64,000 nucleotides of DNA from SFLA01 sp045595165 (GTDB lineage: Bacteria; Bacillota; Clostridia; Oscillospirales; CAG-382). Below the pieces are notes generated by a model. That model made no database searches. It was given only the letters and a program-made list of their open reading frames with translations, and was not told the origin of the DNA. The position numbers were made by a program, and so were the translations under genes. The stretch is taken from positions 98,620-162,619 of the forward strand of contig JAZNZY010000019.1 of NCBI GenBank assembly GCA_045595165.1. Reading direction: 5' to 3'. This document shows, piece after piece, positions 17,752-25,376 of this stretch. Position 1 is the first letter of the stretch. Each line of letters begins with the position of its first letter.

Positions 17752-18096
17752 TCAAACGGAAGCCCCGCCAAATACTGTCATACAAAAAATCAAAATCAGC
17801 GCAACAATTTCGATAAGACCTGCAGTTAAATTCAGACCGGACAATACGATCGTGGCAATTCGTAGTTTTTCCAACCGTCTTGACAATACAATTCCTATTA
17901 TTCCTGCCGGTATTCCGATAAAAAAGATGAGAGTGCTTGCGCTCGATCCAATAGTGTCCAATAATTTAAACAGGGAGTTGGAGTTTATAACATTAGTTGG
18001 AGTATTGCTAGATATAATTATAAACGGAATGACTGCTGCCAACGTTAATTCTAACCAGAAAACCCATAAATAACGGTGCTTAATTTTTTTCGTCAT
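17752..18096 (-). CDS. Small three-helix membrane protein
   Basis: 114 residues, not recognised. Three hydrophobic segments are visible (residues about 10-29, 51-71 and 82-107), the middle one glycine/isoleucine-rich (IFFIGIPAGIIGIVL), with short charged loops. AAGGAG precedes the ATG. It is the last member of a minus-strand series that starts at 20074 with two other small membrane proteins and a PstS-like protein. Its distance of 48 bp from the preceding gene allows cotranscription. No function is proposed. Confidence 0.6.
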   Translation of the reverse strand: MTKKIKHRYLWVFWLELTLAAVIPFIIISSNTPTNVINSNSLFKLLDTIGSSASTLIFFIGIPAGIIGIVLSRRLEKLRIATIVLSGLNLTAGLIEIVALILIFCMTVFGGASV

Positions 18097-18144
18097 AACT
18101 GTAAACTCCTTTGTTGTTTGTTATTCCTACGGGTAGTTTGTCTT

Positions 18145-18639
18145 TTACCAAGGTCTGTCGGGACGGACGTTATTCCAATAATAATTTACCTTTGTTGCCC
18201 ATATCCGCAGCCAACATTGGGAGAAATTGAGCTTTCCTTCACCGCGAAGCTCTCCGAAAAATACGTTCTCGGTAGGAGATTGTGTATTTGCATAGTGCTC
18301 AATAAATTCGTAAGCGCATTTGCCGGAATTTATTTTCTTCATAAACAGATCAAAATCCCAATGTTTTACGGTCTTTTTGCTGCTTTTTCTGTTTTCCTCC
18401 ACAAAAAGCCAAGCGAATACGCCATATCCTTCGCCATTTTCCAAAACAAATTCGACCTTTGCCGCATCCGTGCGCAGACACTCTTTATAAGGGTTATCGG
18501 GATGCTCGGGACCGATCCAGAACCCGTCGGGAAATTCAAATACCAGCACTCCGTCCCGCAAATATACCTTTTCCGCAATGCAATCGTGCAGGGTAAGGTT
18601 GATATTATTATCTTCGCAGTGAATAAAGTTATCGTTCAT
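18145..18639 (-). CDS. Hypothetical soluble protein, 164 residues
   Basis: A soluble protein I do not recognise. It is rich in aromatic residues and acidic N-terminally (HCEDNNINLTLHDCIAEKV), with FEFPDGFWIGPEHP and a C-terminal WATKVNYYWNN segment. The size and composition resemble small immunity or DUF-type proteins, but no catalytic motif is visible. A GAGG ribosome site lies seven bases upstream. The gene is 26 bp downstream of the PstS-like gene and is probably in the same transcript. Confidence 0.6.
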   Translation of the reverse strand: MNDNFIHCEDNNINLTLHDCIAEKVYLRDGVLVFEFPDGFWIGPEHPDNPYKECLRTDAAKVEFVLENGEGYGVFAWLFVEENRKSSKKTVKHWDFDLFMKKINSGKCAYEFIEHYANTQSPTENVFFGELRGEGKLNFSQCWLRIWATKVNYYWNNVRPDRPW

Positions 18640-18665
18640 ATTTATACCTCGCTAAAAAAATATTG

Positions 18666-19652
18666 CTAATTTATCCTTACGTATCCCGTTTGTTCGATAA
18701 GGTTTTGCCCTTCATCAGATAAAAGCCAATCTATGAGGATCTGTATATTTTCGTTGTCGTTATCCGCGCGGTAGATTGCGTAAAATTCCGCAACAACGGG
18801 ATAACTTCGGTTTTGTATGTTTTCCGCACTGGGATATACTCCGTTAAGCGAAATCATTTTTACAGCATTGTTTTCAACAATGCCGTCCATATAGTAACGG
18901 AAGGAAAAACCTATTGATGCGCCGGTAATGGCAAGCAGAGATTTTCTGCCTATTTTGTAATCCCCCATAAAGGATTCAAAAGTGGTTTGGCTTCCGCTTC
19001 CTTCCAGTCTGGTAATGGGGTTTATAACGCGGTTTGCGCCGCCTACCTCGTTCCAGTTGGTATATTCGCAGGAATATATTTTACGTATTTGCTCCACGGT
19101 TAAATTATACACGGGGTTTTTCTCGTTTACAAAAAATACAAAAGCCTCCAAGCCGATAGGAACGTAAACAAGCTCAACACCTTTTTCTTCTGCATACGCC
19201 TTTTGCTGTTGGGAAGGAGCGGCGCAGAATAAAATATCGGTCGTTCCGTCAACTATGGCTTGGTAACCCCGCACTGTGTTTTTGTATTGCATAGCGCTGT
19301 CGGAAGCAAAGTTCTCGCCGTAAAAATTATCGTCGGAAAAGCTGCCACCCTCATAAGTAACGCAGCCTTTCGGGTAAACGTTATCGATAACCGCGGCATA
19401 AACGGGGACCAAAGCTGCCGCACCGTCCAAAACGGGGAGATCTTCCGTGAGTTTTAAGGAAGAGTTGATCTTTGGTAATTCGGAGCCTTCTTCGTGGGGA
19501 AGATATTTTCCAACGTCTATCATCTTCGCCTGCGTCGCACCGCTGAAGTTATTGGAAAGTCTGCAGGTGAGTAACTGATAAATGCTGAAATTAAAAGCGG
19601 CAAATACCATGATTACAAGAAGAATACTCGCAATTTGCTTTTTCAGCTTCAT
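18666..19652 (-). CDS. PstS-like (PBP-II fold) substrate-binding protein
   Basis: 328 residues with an N-terminal membrane-anchoring segment (residues about 6-28) and a phosphate-binding-protein-like fold. Hallmarks are GLEAFVFFVNEKNP, the hinge YTNWNEVGG, RLEGSGSQTTFESFM (an anion-binding loop typical of PstS) and a C-terminal LIDWLLSDEGQNLIEQTGYV. Classical phosphate transporters have pstC/A/B beside pstS; here there is none. Instead two tiny membrane proteins precede it, so it may sense or deliver an anion rather than serve an ABC importer. Its ribosome site (AAGGAG) lies inside the upstream 47-codon gene. Confidence 0.8.
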   Translation of the reverse strand: MKLKKQIASILLVIMVFAAFNFSIYQLLTCRLSNNFSGATQAKMIDVGKYLPHEEGSELPKINSSLKLTEDLPVLDGAAALVPVYAAVIDNVYPKGCVTYEGGSFSDDNFYGENFASDSAMQYKNTVRGYQAIVDGTTDILFCAAPSQQQKAYAEEKGVELVYVPIGLEAFVFFVNEKNPVYNLTVEQIRKIYSCEYTNWNEVGGANRVINPITRLEGSGSQTTFESFMGDYKIGRKSLLAITGASIGFSFRYYMDGIVENNAVKMISLNGVYPSAENIQNRSYPVVAEFYAIYRADNDNENIQILIDWLLSDEGQNLIEQTGYVRIN

Positions 19653-19653
19653 T

Positions 19654-19797
19654 TTATCCCCACAGCTCCTTTCCGATGAAGTATATTATAGAGCAGTGGT
19701 TATATGCATAAACTGCATAAATAAAATGGGCAATCGTCAAAGCGGCGCAAATGCCGATAACCGAAAAGAGAATGATCAAATATGTACGGTTTTTCAC
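19654..19797 (-). CDS. 47-residue membrane protein (GTG start)
   Basis: A very short ORF between the 88-residue membrane gene and the PstS-like gene. It starts with GTG, preceded by GAGGTG, and encodes MKNRTYLIILFSVIG followed by a hydrophobic stretch to about residue 33, then a short polar tail ending KELWG. The stop codon lies one base before the downstream ATG. Support is the ribosome site, the tight packing with neighbours on both sides and a plausible membrane helix. Function is unknown. Confidence 0.6.
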   Translation of the reverse strand: MKNRTYLIILFSVIGICAALTIAHFIYAVYAYNHCSIIYFIGKELWG

Positions 19798-19807
19798 GTA
19801 AAACACC

Positions 19808-20074
19808 TCACATATATGCAATAGCGTTGAGCAGAAGCATAAAAACGCCGATAACTACAGCCACTACCACTATGGCAACAATTACCGAAATTACCAACAG
19901 CGTTGTTCGTTTAACCATTTCATCGCGGGAATAAACGGAAAACGGCTCGCCGTACTTTTTGATTTTTATTTTTGCCTGTAAATAGCGAACCAAAGAAACG
20001 ACAAAAAATATAACTGCAGCCAAGGGAAGTCCAAAGAAAAATAAATAAACAAACGATAAAATAAGATACGACAT
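19808..20074 (-). CDS. Small two-helix membrane protein, 88 residues
   Basis: 88 residues with two membrane helices (about 3-27 and 57-85) separated by a basic, polar loop (RYLQAKIKIKKYGEPF). It is the first gene of the cassette with the 47-residue protein (10 bp further on) and the PstS-like protein. A perfect TTGACA-17-TATAAT promoter stands upstream and GAGG precedes the ATG. I do not recognise the family. The constant pairing with a PstS-like protein should be checked in related genomes. Confidence 0.65.
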   Translation of the reverse strand: MSYLILSFVYLFFFGLPLAAVIFFVVSLVRYLQAKIKIKKYGEPFSVYSRDEMVKRTTLLVISVIVAIVVVAVVIGVFMLLLNAIAYM

Positions 20075-20097
20075 ACTTATACCTCGCTTTCGATATA

Positions 20098-20126
20098 ATT
20101 ATATCAGACAAAAATTATGTTGTCAA
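20098..20126 (-). promoter_or_regulatory. Consensus promoter for the small-membrane/PstS-like cassette
   Basis: On the minus strand TTGACA, a 17-bp spacer and TATAAT, both boxes exact consensus, 24 bp upstream of the start codon at 20074. Confidence 0.85.
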
Positions 20127-20128
20127 TA

Positions 20129-20336
20129 TTTCACGGCGCGGCGGTGTATGTAATCATCCCGATAGGGATGTATGGAATCCGTCGCAAGACGGTATGGAAT
20201 CAATGCGGAGCATTGTATGGAATCAAGCCGACGGAAAATGCACCTTCGGTGATGCCATGCGCGACTTCGTCGCAATTCCATACAACGCGCGTTGCGCGTT
20301 GATGCCATGCCAACCCGACTTCGTCGGCTTGGATAA
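20129..20336. repeat. Tandem hairpin array, TATGGAATC linker family
   Basis: The left half repeats TATGGAATC (or TATGTAATC) between short palindromes such as ATCCCgataGGGAT, CGTCgcaaGACG and AATGcggaGCATT. The right half carries the inverted linker form (GATGCCAT, ATTCCATAC) between GCACCttcGGTGC-like, GCGACttcGTCGC, AACGCGCgttGCGCGTT and CCGACttcGTCGG hairpins. It occupies almost all of the 295-bp gap between the cassette promoter and tRNA-Val; no gene is credible here. Confidence 0.85.
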
Positions 20337-20337
20337 A

Positions 20338-20368
20338 AAAATACACACTCTTTGGGAGTGTGTATTTT
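20338..20368 (-). terminator. Terminator after tRNA-Val
   Basis: AAATACACACTC and GAGTGTGTATTT form a 12-bp stem with a five-base loop, flanked by A and T runs so that it can act in both directions. It lies directly after the tRNA 3' CCA on the minus strand. Confidence 0.85.
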
Positions 20369-20369
20369 T

Positions 20370-20446
20370 TGGTGGAGACTACAGGACTCGAACCTGTGAC
20401 CCCTTGCACGTCAAGCAAGTGCTCTAGCCAACTGGGCTAAGCCTCC
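20370..20446 (-). tRNA. tRNA-Val (anticodon GAC)
   Basis: The minus strand folds into a cloverleaf: acceptor GGAGGCT/AGTCTCC, D arm with AGTTGGCTA loop, anticodon stem CTTGC/GCAAG with loop TTGACGT (anticodon GAC), and T arm ACAGG-TTCGAGT-CCTGT. The 3' CCA is encoded. A C-A mismatch sits in the D stem. A TTGATT-17-TATAAT promoter lies at 20458-20486 and a terminator follows. Confidence 0.93.
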
Positions 20447-20457
20447 GCGCAAGAGAG

Positions 20458-20486
20458 ATTATAGCACAGGGGGGTGCAAAAATCAA
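20458..20486 (-). promoter_or_regulatory. Promoter of tRNA-Val
   Basis: Minus-strand TTGATT, 17-bp spacer, TATAAT, ending 11 bp before the tRNA 5' end. It lies directly after the stop of the upstream SGNH gene. Confidence 0.75.
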
Positions 20487-20489
20487 CCC

Positions 20490-21737
20490 CTATTTTTTAC
20501 TACCGCGTTTTTTCTTGAACGTGTTTACCTTTTTATTTACCAGCATCATTGCCGCCACGGCGGTCACGGTGCCCAGGACGGCGCCCGCAACGCCCCATTT
20601 AAGGTTGGCGGTTTCGGTATTTTTGCGCTTTTCGGCTTTCTTTTTTTCTACAGCCTTTTCCACGGTTTCCTTTATATGCTTTTCGTCCAGTCCGCCGCAA
20701 GCGGAAAGGGCGATCCTTTGCAGTTTTTCGGCGGTACCTTTATCAAGTCCCGCGGTGTAGGTATTGCCAATAGGGCTTATTTTGCAGTACGTGTAAAGAT
20801 AACAGCAGGCGGCGAGATAACTTCCTGCCTTGGAGTGGTGGGCTTCATCATCTGCATACAGATTTATCTCGGGGTATTTAAGAGTACATTCGGAAAACGC
20901 CAATGCCACGGGGCACACGGGTATATCGTATATATCGCCCATAGTCTTAAAAGTGCCGTACATATCCGCGTTTGCGGCAAGACGCTTTTCCTTGTCCGTT
21001 TCATAGCCGTATCTCATATAAAGCAGAGGCTTTGCGCCGTTTTGCTTTACCAGCTCAAGCAGCTTTTCCAGCGCCTCCATACGTTTATCAAGCGGGCAGG
21101 GAGTACCGTCCTGCAGGACGATGTAATCGTATTTCTTTATGTCCAGCATTTTGCGCAAGGCTTTTCCTCTGGGGTGGTTTTCGTCCGCATATTCATAAAA
21201 ATACGCGCTTCCAAAGGTGCAGTAATCCACAGAAACGTCCAGCCCTGCGGCTTTGCACAAGCCCTTGAACTTTATGGGGTTGCCGTTTATATAGGTGCAG
21301 GAGTTTCCTACAAACAGATATTTTACGGTGTTTGCCGTTTCGTTTTCCGAAATATCCGCAACCACGGTCAGCGTTCCCTCGCTTTCATCGCACTTTGCGT
21401 ACATAGGGTAAATAAGGGATATGGTGGAATTGTGTATCACTGCGCCCTCGGTGGCAAGGAGATAATATTCATATACGGGGTGAGTGCTTGAAAACGCCGC
21501 CGCAAATCCCCCTGCGGGCAGTATAACGTTTTTCTGCACGCTGTACTCGCCGGAAGAAAGGTTGCAACCGCCTTCGTAAAGGTTACCGTTTTTATCAAAC
21601 ACCAAAACGTTTGCGTTGCGGAATCCGTAATCGTCCGCATTCAGGTATCTCTCTTCCGCGCCTGCTTTGTATATGGTAAGTCCGTCAGAGTTAAAAGGAC
21701 GGTCAAAAGCTGTTATAACAAATTCACGGGTTTTCAT
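20490..21737 (-). CDS. SGNH hydrolase with N-terminal beta domain and C-terminal membrane anchor
   Basis: 415 residues in three parts. Residues 1-135 form a domain I cannot assign. Residues about 137-330 form an SGNH hydrolase with FVGNSCTYI (nucleophile Ser), YDYIVLQDGTPCP and a C-terminal ADDEAHHSKAGSY that supplies the Asp/His pair. A charged coiled-coil-like linker (EKAVEKKKAEKRK) then leads to one membrane helix near 383-400 followed by a basic tail. No signal peptide is seen, so orientation is uncertain. It is a larger relative of the SGNH protein at 5605-6258, sharing GNSxTY and YDxxxLQ motifs. The substrate is unknown. Confidence 0.75.
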   Translation of the reverse strand: MKTREFVITAFDRPFNSDGLTIYKAGAEERYLNADDYGFRNANVLVFDKNGNLYEGGCNLSSGEYSVQKNVILPAGGFAAAFSSTHPVYEYYLLATEGAVIHNSTISLIYPMYAKCDESEGTLTVVADISENETANTVKYLFVGNSCTYINGNPIKFKGLCKAAGLDVSVDYCTFGSAYFYEYADENHPRGKALRKMLDIKKYDYIVLQDGTPCPLDKRMEALEKLLELVKQNGAKPLLYMRYGYETDKEKRLAANADMYGTFKTMGDIYDIPVCPVALAFSECTLKYPEINLYADDEAHHSKAGSYLAACCYLYTYCKISPIGNTYTAGLDKGTAEKLQRIALSACGGLDEKHIKETVEKAVEKKKAEKRKNTETANLKWGVAGAVLGTVTAVAAMMLVNKKVNTFKKKRGSKK

Positions 21738-21828
21738 ATTTTTATCCCCTTTTTGCCGTTATTTTTATTTATTATACCACCATTTGGCGCTTTTTGTCAA
21801 TGATACCAAATCTTTTACCTTTATATAA

Positions 21829-21857
21829 TTGACTTTTACTTCAAAAAGGGGTATATT
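21829..21857 (+). promoter_or_regulatory. Promoter for the Mrp-family gene
   Basis: TTGACT, 17-bp spacer, TATATT, 29 bp upstream of the ATG at 21886. Confidence 0.8.
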
Positions 21858-21885
21858 ATATCTTAATGAAAAGGAGATGTTTATT

Positions 21886-22707
21886 ATGAGTGAATGTTCA
21901 CACGATTGTTCTTCCTGCGGCGAAAACTGTTCGAGCCGCACGGAACCTATGAAGGAAAAATTAAACGGGTATTCCCGCGTCGGTAAGGTTATCGGCGTAG
22001 TTAGCGGTAAAGGCGGCGTAGGTAAAAGCCTTGTTACCTCGCTTCTTTCCGTATACACCAACCGTCTGGGATATAACACAGCTATTCTGGATGCGGATAT
22101 AACCGGTCCTTCCATTCCCAATGCTTTCGGTCTTCACGAAAGAGTTGTGGGCACCGAAATGGGTATGCTTCCCGCAGTTACCAAAACGGGTATTCAGGTA
22201 ATGTCCCTTAACCTGCTGCTTGAGAGCGAAACCGCCCCCGTAGTATGGCGCGGTCCCGTTATCGCAGGGGTTGTAAAGCAGTTCTGGACAGACGTTGTAT
22301 GGAACGACGTTGACTTTATGTACGTTGATATGCCTCCCGGAACGGGCGACGTTCCTCTTACAGTGTTCCAGTCCCTGCCTATCGACGGTATCGTGGTCGT
22401 TACCTCTCCTCAGGAATTGGTTGGCATGATCGTTGAAAAGGCTGTCAATATGGCGTCCCTTATGAACGTTCCCGTGCTTGGTATCGTTGAAAACTTCAGC
22501 ACCTTCAAGTGCCCCGATTGCGGTAAGGTTCATTCCATATTCGGCGAAAGCCGTATCAACGAGATCGCTTCCCGCCACGGTATAGAAACCGTTTGCCGCC
22601 TGCCTATCGATCCCACCTTCGCCGCTTCTGCGGATGCAGGTACTATCGAGCTTTCCGAAGAAACCGAGCTCGTAAACCTTGCAAAGAAAATAACCGAAAA
22701 CAAATAA
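21886..22707 (+). CDS. Mrp/NBP35 family P-loop ATPase (Fe-S cluster carrier type)
   Basis: 273 residues from the ATG at 21886, which has AAGGAG nine bases upstream. The N-terminus has five clustered cysteines (CSHDCSSCGENCSS). The deviant Walker A GKGGVGKS (about 35-42) is followed by DADITGPSIP and the switch MPPGTGDVPL. A CPDC pair near residue 209 is the CxxC that bridges a cluster between subunits in ApbC/Mrp proteins. The expected role is delivery of Fe-S clusters to target enzymes such as the serine dehydratase and RlmD types seen here. Monocistronic between its own promoter and terminator. Confidence 0.9.
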   Translation: MSECSHDCSSCGENCSSRTEPMKEKLNGYSRVGKVIGVVSGKGGVGKSLVTSLLSVYTNRLGYNTAILDADITGPSIPNAFGLHERVVGTEMGMLPAVTKTGIQVMSLNLLLESETAPVVWRGPVIAGVVKQFWTDVVWNDVDFMYVDMPPGTGDVPLTVFQSLPIDGIVVVTSPQELVGMIVEKAVNMASLMNVPVLGIVENFSTFKCPDCGKVHSIFGESRINEIASRHGIETVCRLPIDPTFAASADAGTIELSEETELVNLAKKITENK

Positions 22708-22710
22708 ACA

Positions 22711-22747
22711 AATATACCCTGCGTATATGCTACGCAGGGTATATTTA
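22711..22747 (+). terminator. Terminator after the Mrp-family gene
   Basis: ATATACCCTGCGTA and TACGCAGGGTATAT pair around a short loop, followed by TTTATT. It is flanked by A and T residues, so it may also serve the convergent DUF378 gene. Confidence 0.88.
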
Positions 22748-22751
22748 TTGT

Positions 22752-22793
22752 CGGGGTCCCCGAAAGCCGCACGGCTTCTTGGGGTGATTGGTT
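22752..22793. repeat. GGGGTCCCCG dispersed element (copy b)
   Basis: Reads CGGGGTCCCCGA, then the hairpin AAGCCgcacGGCTT, then CTTGGGGTGATTG. Its GGGGTGATT end lies four bases beyond the stop codon of the minus-strand DUF378 gene. Nearly identical, as reverse complement, to the copy at 51887. Confidence 0.8.
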
Positions 22794-23030
22794 TTAGTCT
22801 ACGTTTGTACGGTTTTCTCTGGTAACGGGAACTTCCTGTTCTCTGGGACGGAACAGCAGGCTCACGCACCACAGACCCGCAAGGGCAACCACGGTGTATA
22901 TAACGCGGCTTGCCAGCGCGCCCTGGCTTCCGAATATCCAGGAAATAAGGTCGAATTTGAAAATACCGATCAGCCCCCAGTTAAGACAGCCGATTATCGA
23001 AATTATAAGTGCAATTCTATCCATTAACAT
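22794..23030 (-). CDS. DUF378 (YuzA-like) membrane protein
   Basis: 78 residues with two membrane helices. MDRIALIISIIGCLNWGLIG near the start is the hallmark of DUF378 (B. subtilis YuzA); LFRPRE closes the second helix and the tail is acidic/polar. The ATG at 23030 has GAGGAG 12 bases upstream; a second ATG two codons on is possible, and the longer in-frame start at 23072 has no better site. Function of the family is unknown. A dispersed palindromic element abuts the stop codon. Confidence 0.85.
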   Translation of the reverse strand: MLMDRIALIISIIGCLNWGLIGIFKFDLISWIFGSQGALASRVIYTVVALAGLWCVSLLFRPREQEVPVTRENRTNVD

Positions 23031-23090
23031 ATTTTTATATATCTCCTCTCGGTTTGTGTTTATTTTACGCATTAAAAGAAAAGATATACA

Positions 23091-23119
23091 TTGACATTTT
23101 ACTTTTTCAAATGTAAAAT
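23091..23119 (+). promoter_or_regulatory. Promoter for trmB
   Basis: TTGACA, 17-bp spacer, TAAAAT, 39 bp upstream of the trmB start. Confidence 0.85.
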
Positions 23120-23157
23120 ATAGTAAATTCGTTTATTTTTCGGAGGAATACATATAT

Positions 23158-23802
23158 ATGAGAATGCGCCCTAAGAAAAACCGTGCTACACGGCTTGATA
23201 ACGTAAAAGAGCTTTTCGCCGTAACCACCGAGGACGGTAAAATAGATATTCCCGCATCCTTCGGGGAAGATACAAATATATCCATAGAGATCGGCTGCGG
23301 TAAAGGCAGATTTATCTGCGGAAAAGCGGCAAAGTACCCCGATGAATATTTTATCGCCTTTGAGCGTGTTACCGACGTTAATATGATGGCAATGGAAAAA
23401 GCCTTTGCTGCCGGTATTACCAACGTCCGCTTTCACAACGGAGATGCAAAGGAGCTTTCTACGCTTTTGCCCCATCATTCGGTAAACACCATTTATCTCA
23501 ATTTTTCCGATCCTTGGCCCAAAAAGAGAAATGCAAAGCGCCGGTTAACCAGTCCCTTGTTTTTGGAAATGTACAAGGATTTGCTGGCTCCCGACGCCGT
23601 AATTTACTTTAAAACCGATAATATAGGACTTTTTGAATATTCCTTGGAAACCTTTGCAGAGTGCGGATATACTCTTTCCAACGTGTGTTACGATCTGCAT
23701 AACGATGCGGTTTTGTCCGCAAACAATATACAGACCGAATACGAAGAAAAGTTTTCCGAAAAAGGCTTTACTATCAATTATTTGGAAGCGCGACTTAAGT
23801 AG
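23158..23802 (+). CDS. trmB: tRNA (guanine-N7)-methyltransferase
   Basis: Methylates G46 of tRNA using SAM. 214 residues, typical length. The Rossmann SAM motif is SIEIGCGKGRF (about 42-52), and the family signature LNFSDPWPKKRNAKRRL (about 115-131) contains the catalytic Asp region; TDN and TEYEEKF near the end are also typical. GGAGG lies upstream of the ATG. The last 25 bp overlap the 3' end of the convergent murE gene. Confidence 0.95.
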   Translation: MRMRPKKNRATRLDNVKELFAVTTEDGKIDIPASFGEDTNISIEIGCGKGRFICGKAAKYPDEYFIAFERVTDVNMMAMEKAFAAGITNVRFHNGDAKELSTLLPHHSVNTIYLNFSDPWPKKRNAKRRLTSPLFLEMYKDLLAPDAVIYFKTDNIGLFEYSLETFAECGYTLSNVCYDLHNDAVLSANNIQTEYEEKFSEKGFTINYLEARLK

Positions 23803-25244
23803 TTTTCAACCACTTCCCGCTCGCTGAAATAGGTTCTTACTCCGTTTTCTTCGATATAGTCCTCGTGTCCCTTACCTACAAGCATAATAACGTCGCCCTT
23901 CTGTGCGTTTTCCAAAGCGTACTCAATGGCGTCCTTACGCTTGTTGATCACTACGTATTTTCCGTCCGCTTTTTTCATACCTATCAGGATATCGGCAACG
24001 ATATCCTCTATTTTTTCATAGCGGTTGTTATCCTCGGTTATAATGGAAAGGTCTGCATTTTTGCCGATCACCTCGCCCATGGAATAACGGCGGAGCTTGC
24101 TTCTGTTACCGCCGCAACCGAATACTGCCACAATACGCTTGGGGGAGTATTTGTGTATGGTTTCAAAGAGATTTTGCACGGAAAACTCGTTGTGAGCGAA
24201 GTCTATCATTACCGTGTAATCCGCAGTGCCGGGGATTATCTCCATTCTGCCGCGGACATAAGTGTTTTTAAGTCCTTCCTCGATAACCTCGTAGGGAACT
24301 CCTCTTTCTCTTGCGCAGGCGATAACTGCCAAAGCGTTGTATACAGAAAACTCACCGGGCTGAGAAATACGGAAGTGATGTAATCCCTCGCTGTCGCGGC
24401 AATCGAATTCGGTGACAAGTCTGTGGTCGCCGGAAACAAAGTTAAGGTTTTCCGCCATAACGCCCGCGTCGCCGAAGAAGCCGAATCTTCTGTATTTCTC
24501 TCTGGGGATATCTTTAACTATTCTGTCATAATACTCGCTGTCGCGGTTTACTATTACCTTTTTCGCCTGACCGAATATCATCTTTTTGCAGTTAAGGTAA
24601 TCTTCAAAATCCTTGTGCTCGTTTGCGCCGATATGGTCGGGAGAAAGGTTTGCAAACAACCCTAAATCAAATTCAATACCGTAGGTTCTGTCCAGCATAA
24701 AGCCTTGGGAGGTTGCTTCAATAATGGCGGCGGTACAGCCTGCGTCCAGCATTTCGCGGTAATATTTGTGTATAATATAGCTTTCGGGCGTGGAATTGTT
24801 GGTCTTTATTATCTTATCGCCGTAAATAATTCCGGTCGTACCAATGATACCAACCTTTTCTCCTGCCTTTTCAAGCACGGATTTGAGCATATAGCTAATG
24901 CTGGTCTTACCCTTGGTGCCGGTAATACCCACGGTAAACAGCTCTTTTGCGGGATGACCGAACAGATTTGCGGACATAAGCGCAAGGGTCTTTCTGTTGT
25001 CTGCCGTAATAACCACGGTAGCATCCTCGGGCAGGTCAAGCTCTTTCTGAGCTATAAAAGCACGTACACCTTTGGCGTATGCATCTGCCGCGTAGTTGTG
25101 TCCGTCAAGCTGGAAGCCGACTATGCAAACGAACGCGGTATTCTCCCGCGCTATACGGGAATCGTAAACAATATCCTCAATCTCCACGTTTAAATTGCCC
25201 GTAAAGGTGTATTCGATTCCGTTAAGCAATTCGTTAAGTAACAT
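23778..25244 (-). CDS. murE: MurE-type UDP-MurNAc-tripeptide ligase, variant DNNR motif
   Basis: Adds the third amino acid to UDP-MurNAc-L-Ala-D-Glu in peptidoglycan synthesis. 488 residues, with an N-terminal UDP-binding domain, the ATP loop GTKGKTS (109-115), TPES and the central FANLSPDHIG, and the C-terminal ligase domain. The motif that selects meso-diaminopimelate is normally DNPR; here it is DNNR (405-408), with the downstream GKGHEDY kept. Arg is retained, so DAP use remains likely but is not certain. The ATG at 25244 has GGGAG nine bases upstream. A single-gene unit with its own promoter, divergent from the nucleotidase gene. Confidence 0.88.
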   Translation of the reverse strand: MLLNELLNGIEYTFTGNLNVEIEDIVYDSRIARENTAFVCIVGFQLDGHNYAADAYAKGVRAFIAQKELDLPEDATVVITADNRKTLALMSANLFGHPAKELFTVGITGTKGKTSISYMLKSVLEKAGEKVGIIGTTGIIYGDKIIKTNNSTPESYIIHKYYREMLDAGCTAAIIEATSQGFMLDRTYGIEFDLGLFANLSPDHIGANEHKDFEDYLNCKKMIFGQAKKVIVNRDSEYYDRIVKDIPREKYRRFGFFGDAGVMAENLNFVSGDHRLVTEFDCRDSEGLHHFRISQPGEFSVYNALAVIACARERGVPYEVIEEGLKNTYVRGRMEIIPGTADYTVMIDFAHNEFSVQNLFETIHKYSPKRIVAVFGCGGNRSKLRRYSMGEVIGKNADLSIITEDNNRYEKIEDIVADILIGMKKADGKYVVINKRKDAIEYALENAQKGDVIMLVGKGHEDYIEENGVRTYFSEREVVENYLSRASK

Positions 25245-25275
25245 TATAAACAACTCCCTTTATTTTATTACTTTT

Positions 25276-25304
25276 ATTATAATGCTTTAATGTAAAAAAG
25301 GCAA
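25276..25304 (-). promoter_or_regulatory. Promoter for murE
   Basis: Minus-strand TTGCCT, 17-bp spacer, exact TATAAT, 31 bp upstream of the ATG. Confidence 0.6.
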
Positions 25305-25324
25305 GATAAAAATTAAAAACGGTA

Positions 25325-25353
25325 TTCACATTTGCAAAAAAATATGTTATTAT
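25325..25353 (+). promoter_or_regulatory. Promoter for the YfbR-like gene
   Basis: TTCACA, 17-bp spacer, TATTAT, 23 bp upstream of the ATG at 25377. Confidence 0.65.
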
Positions 25354-25376
25354 ATTCCCGTGAAAGGAGTGTGGGT

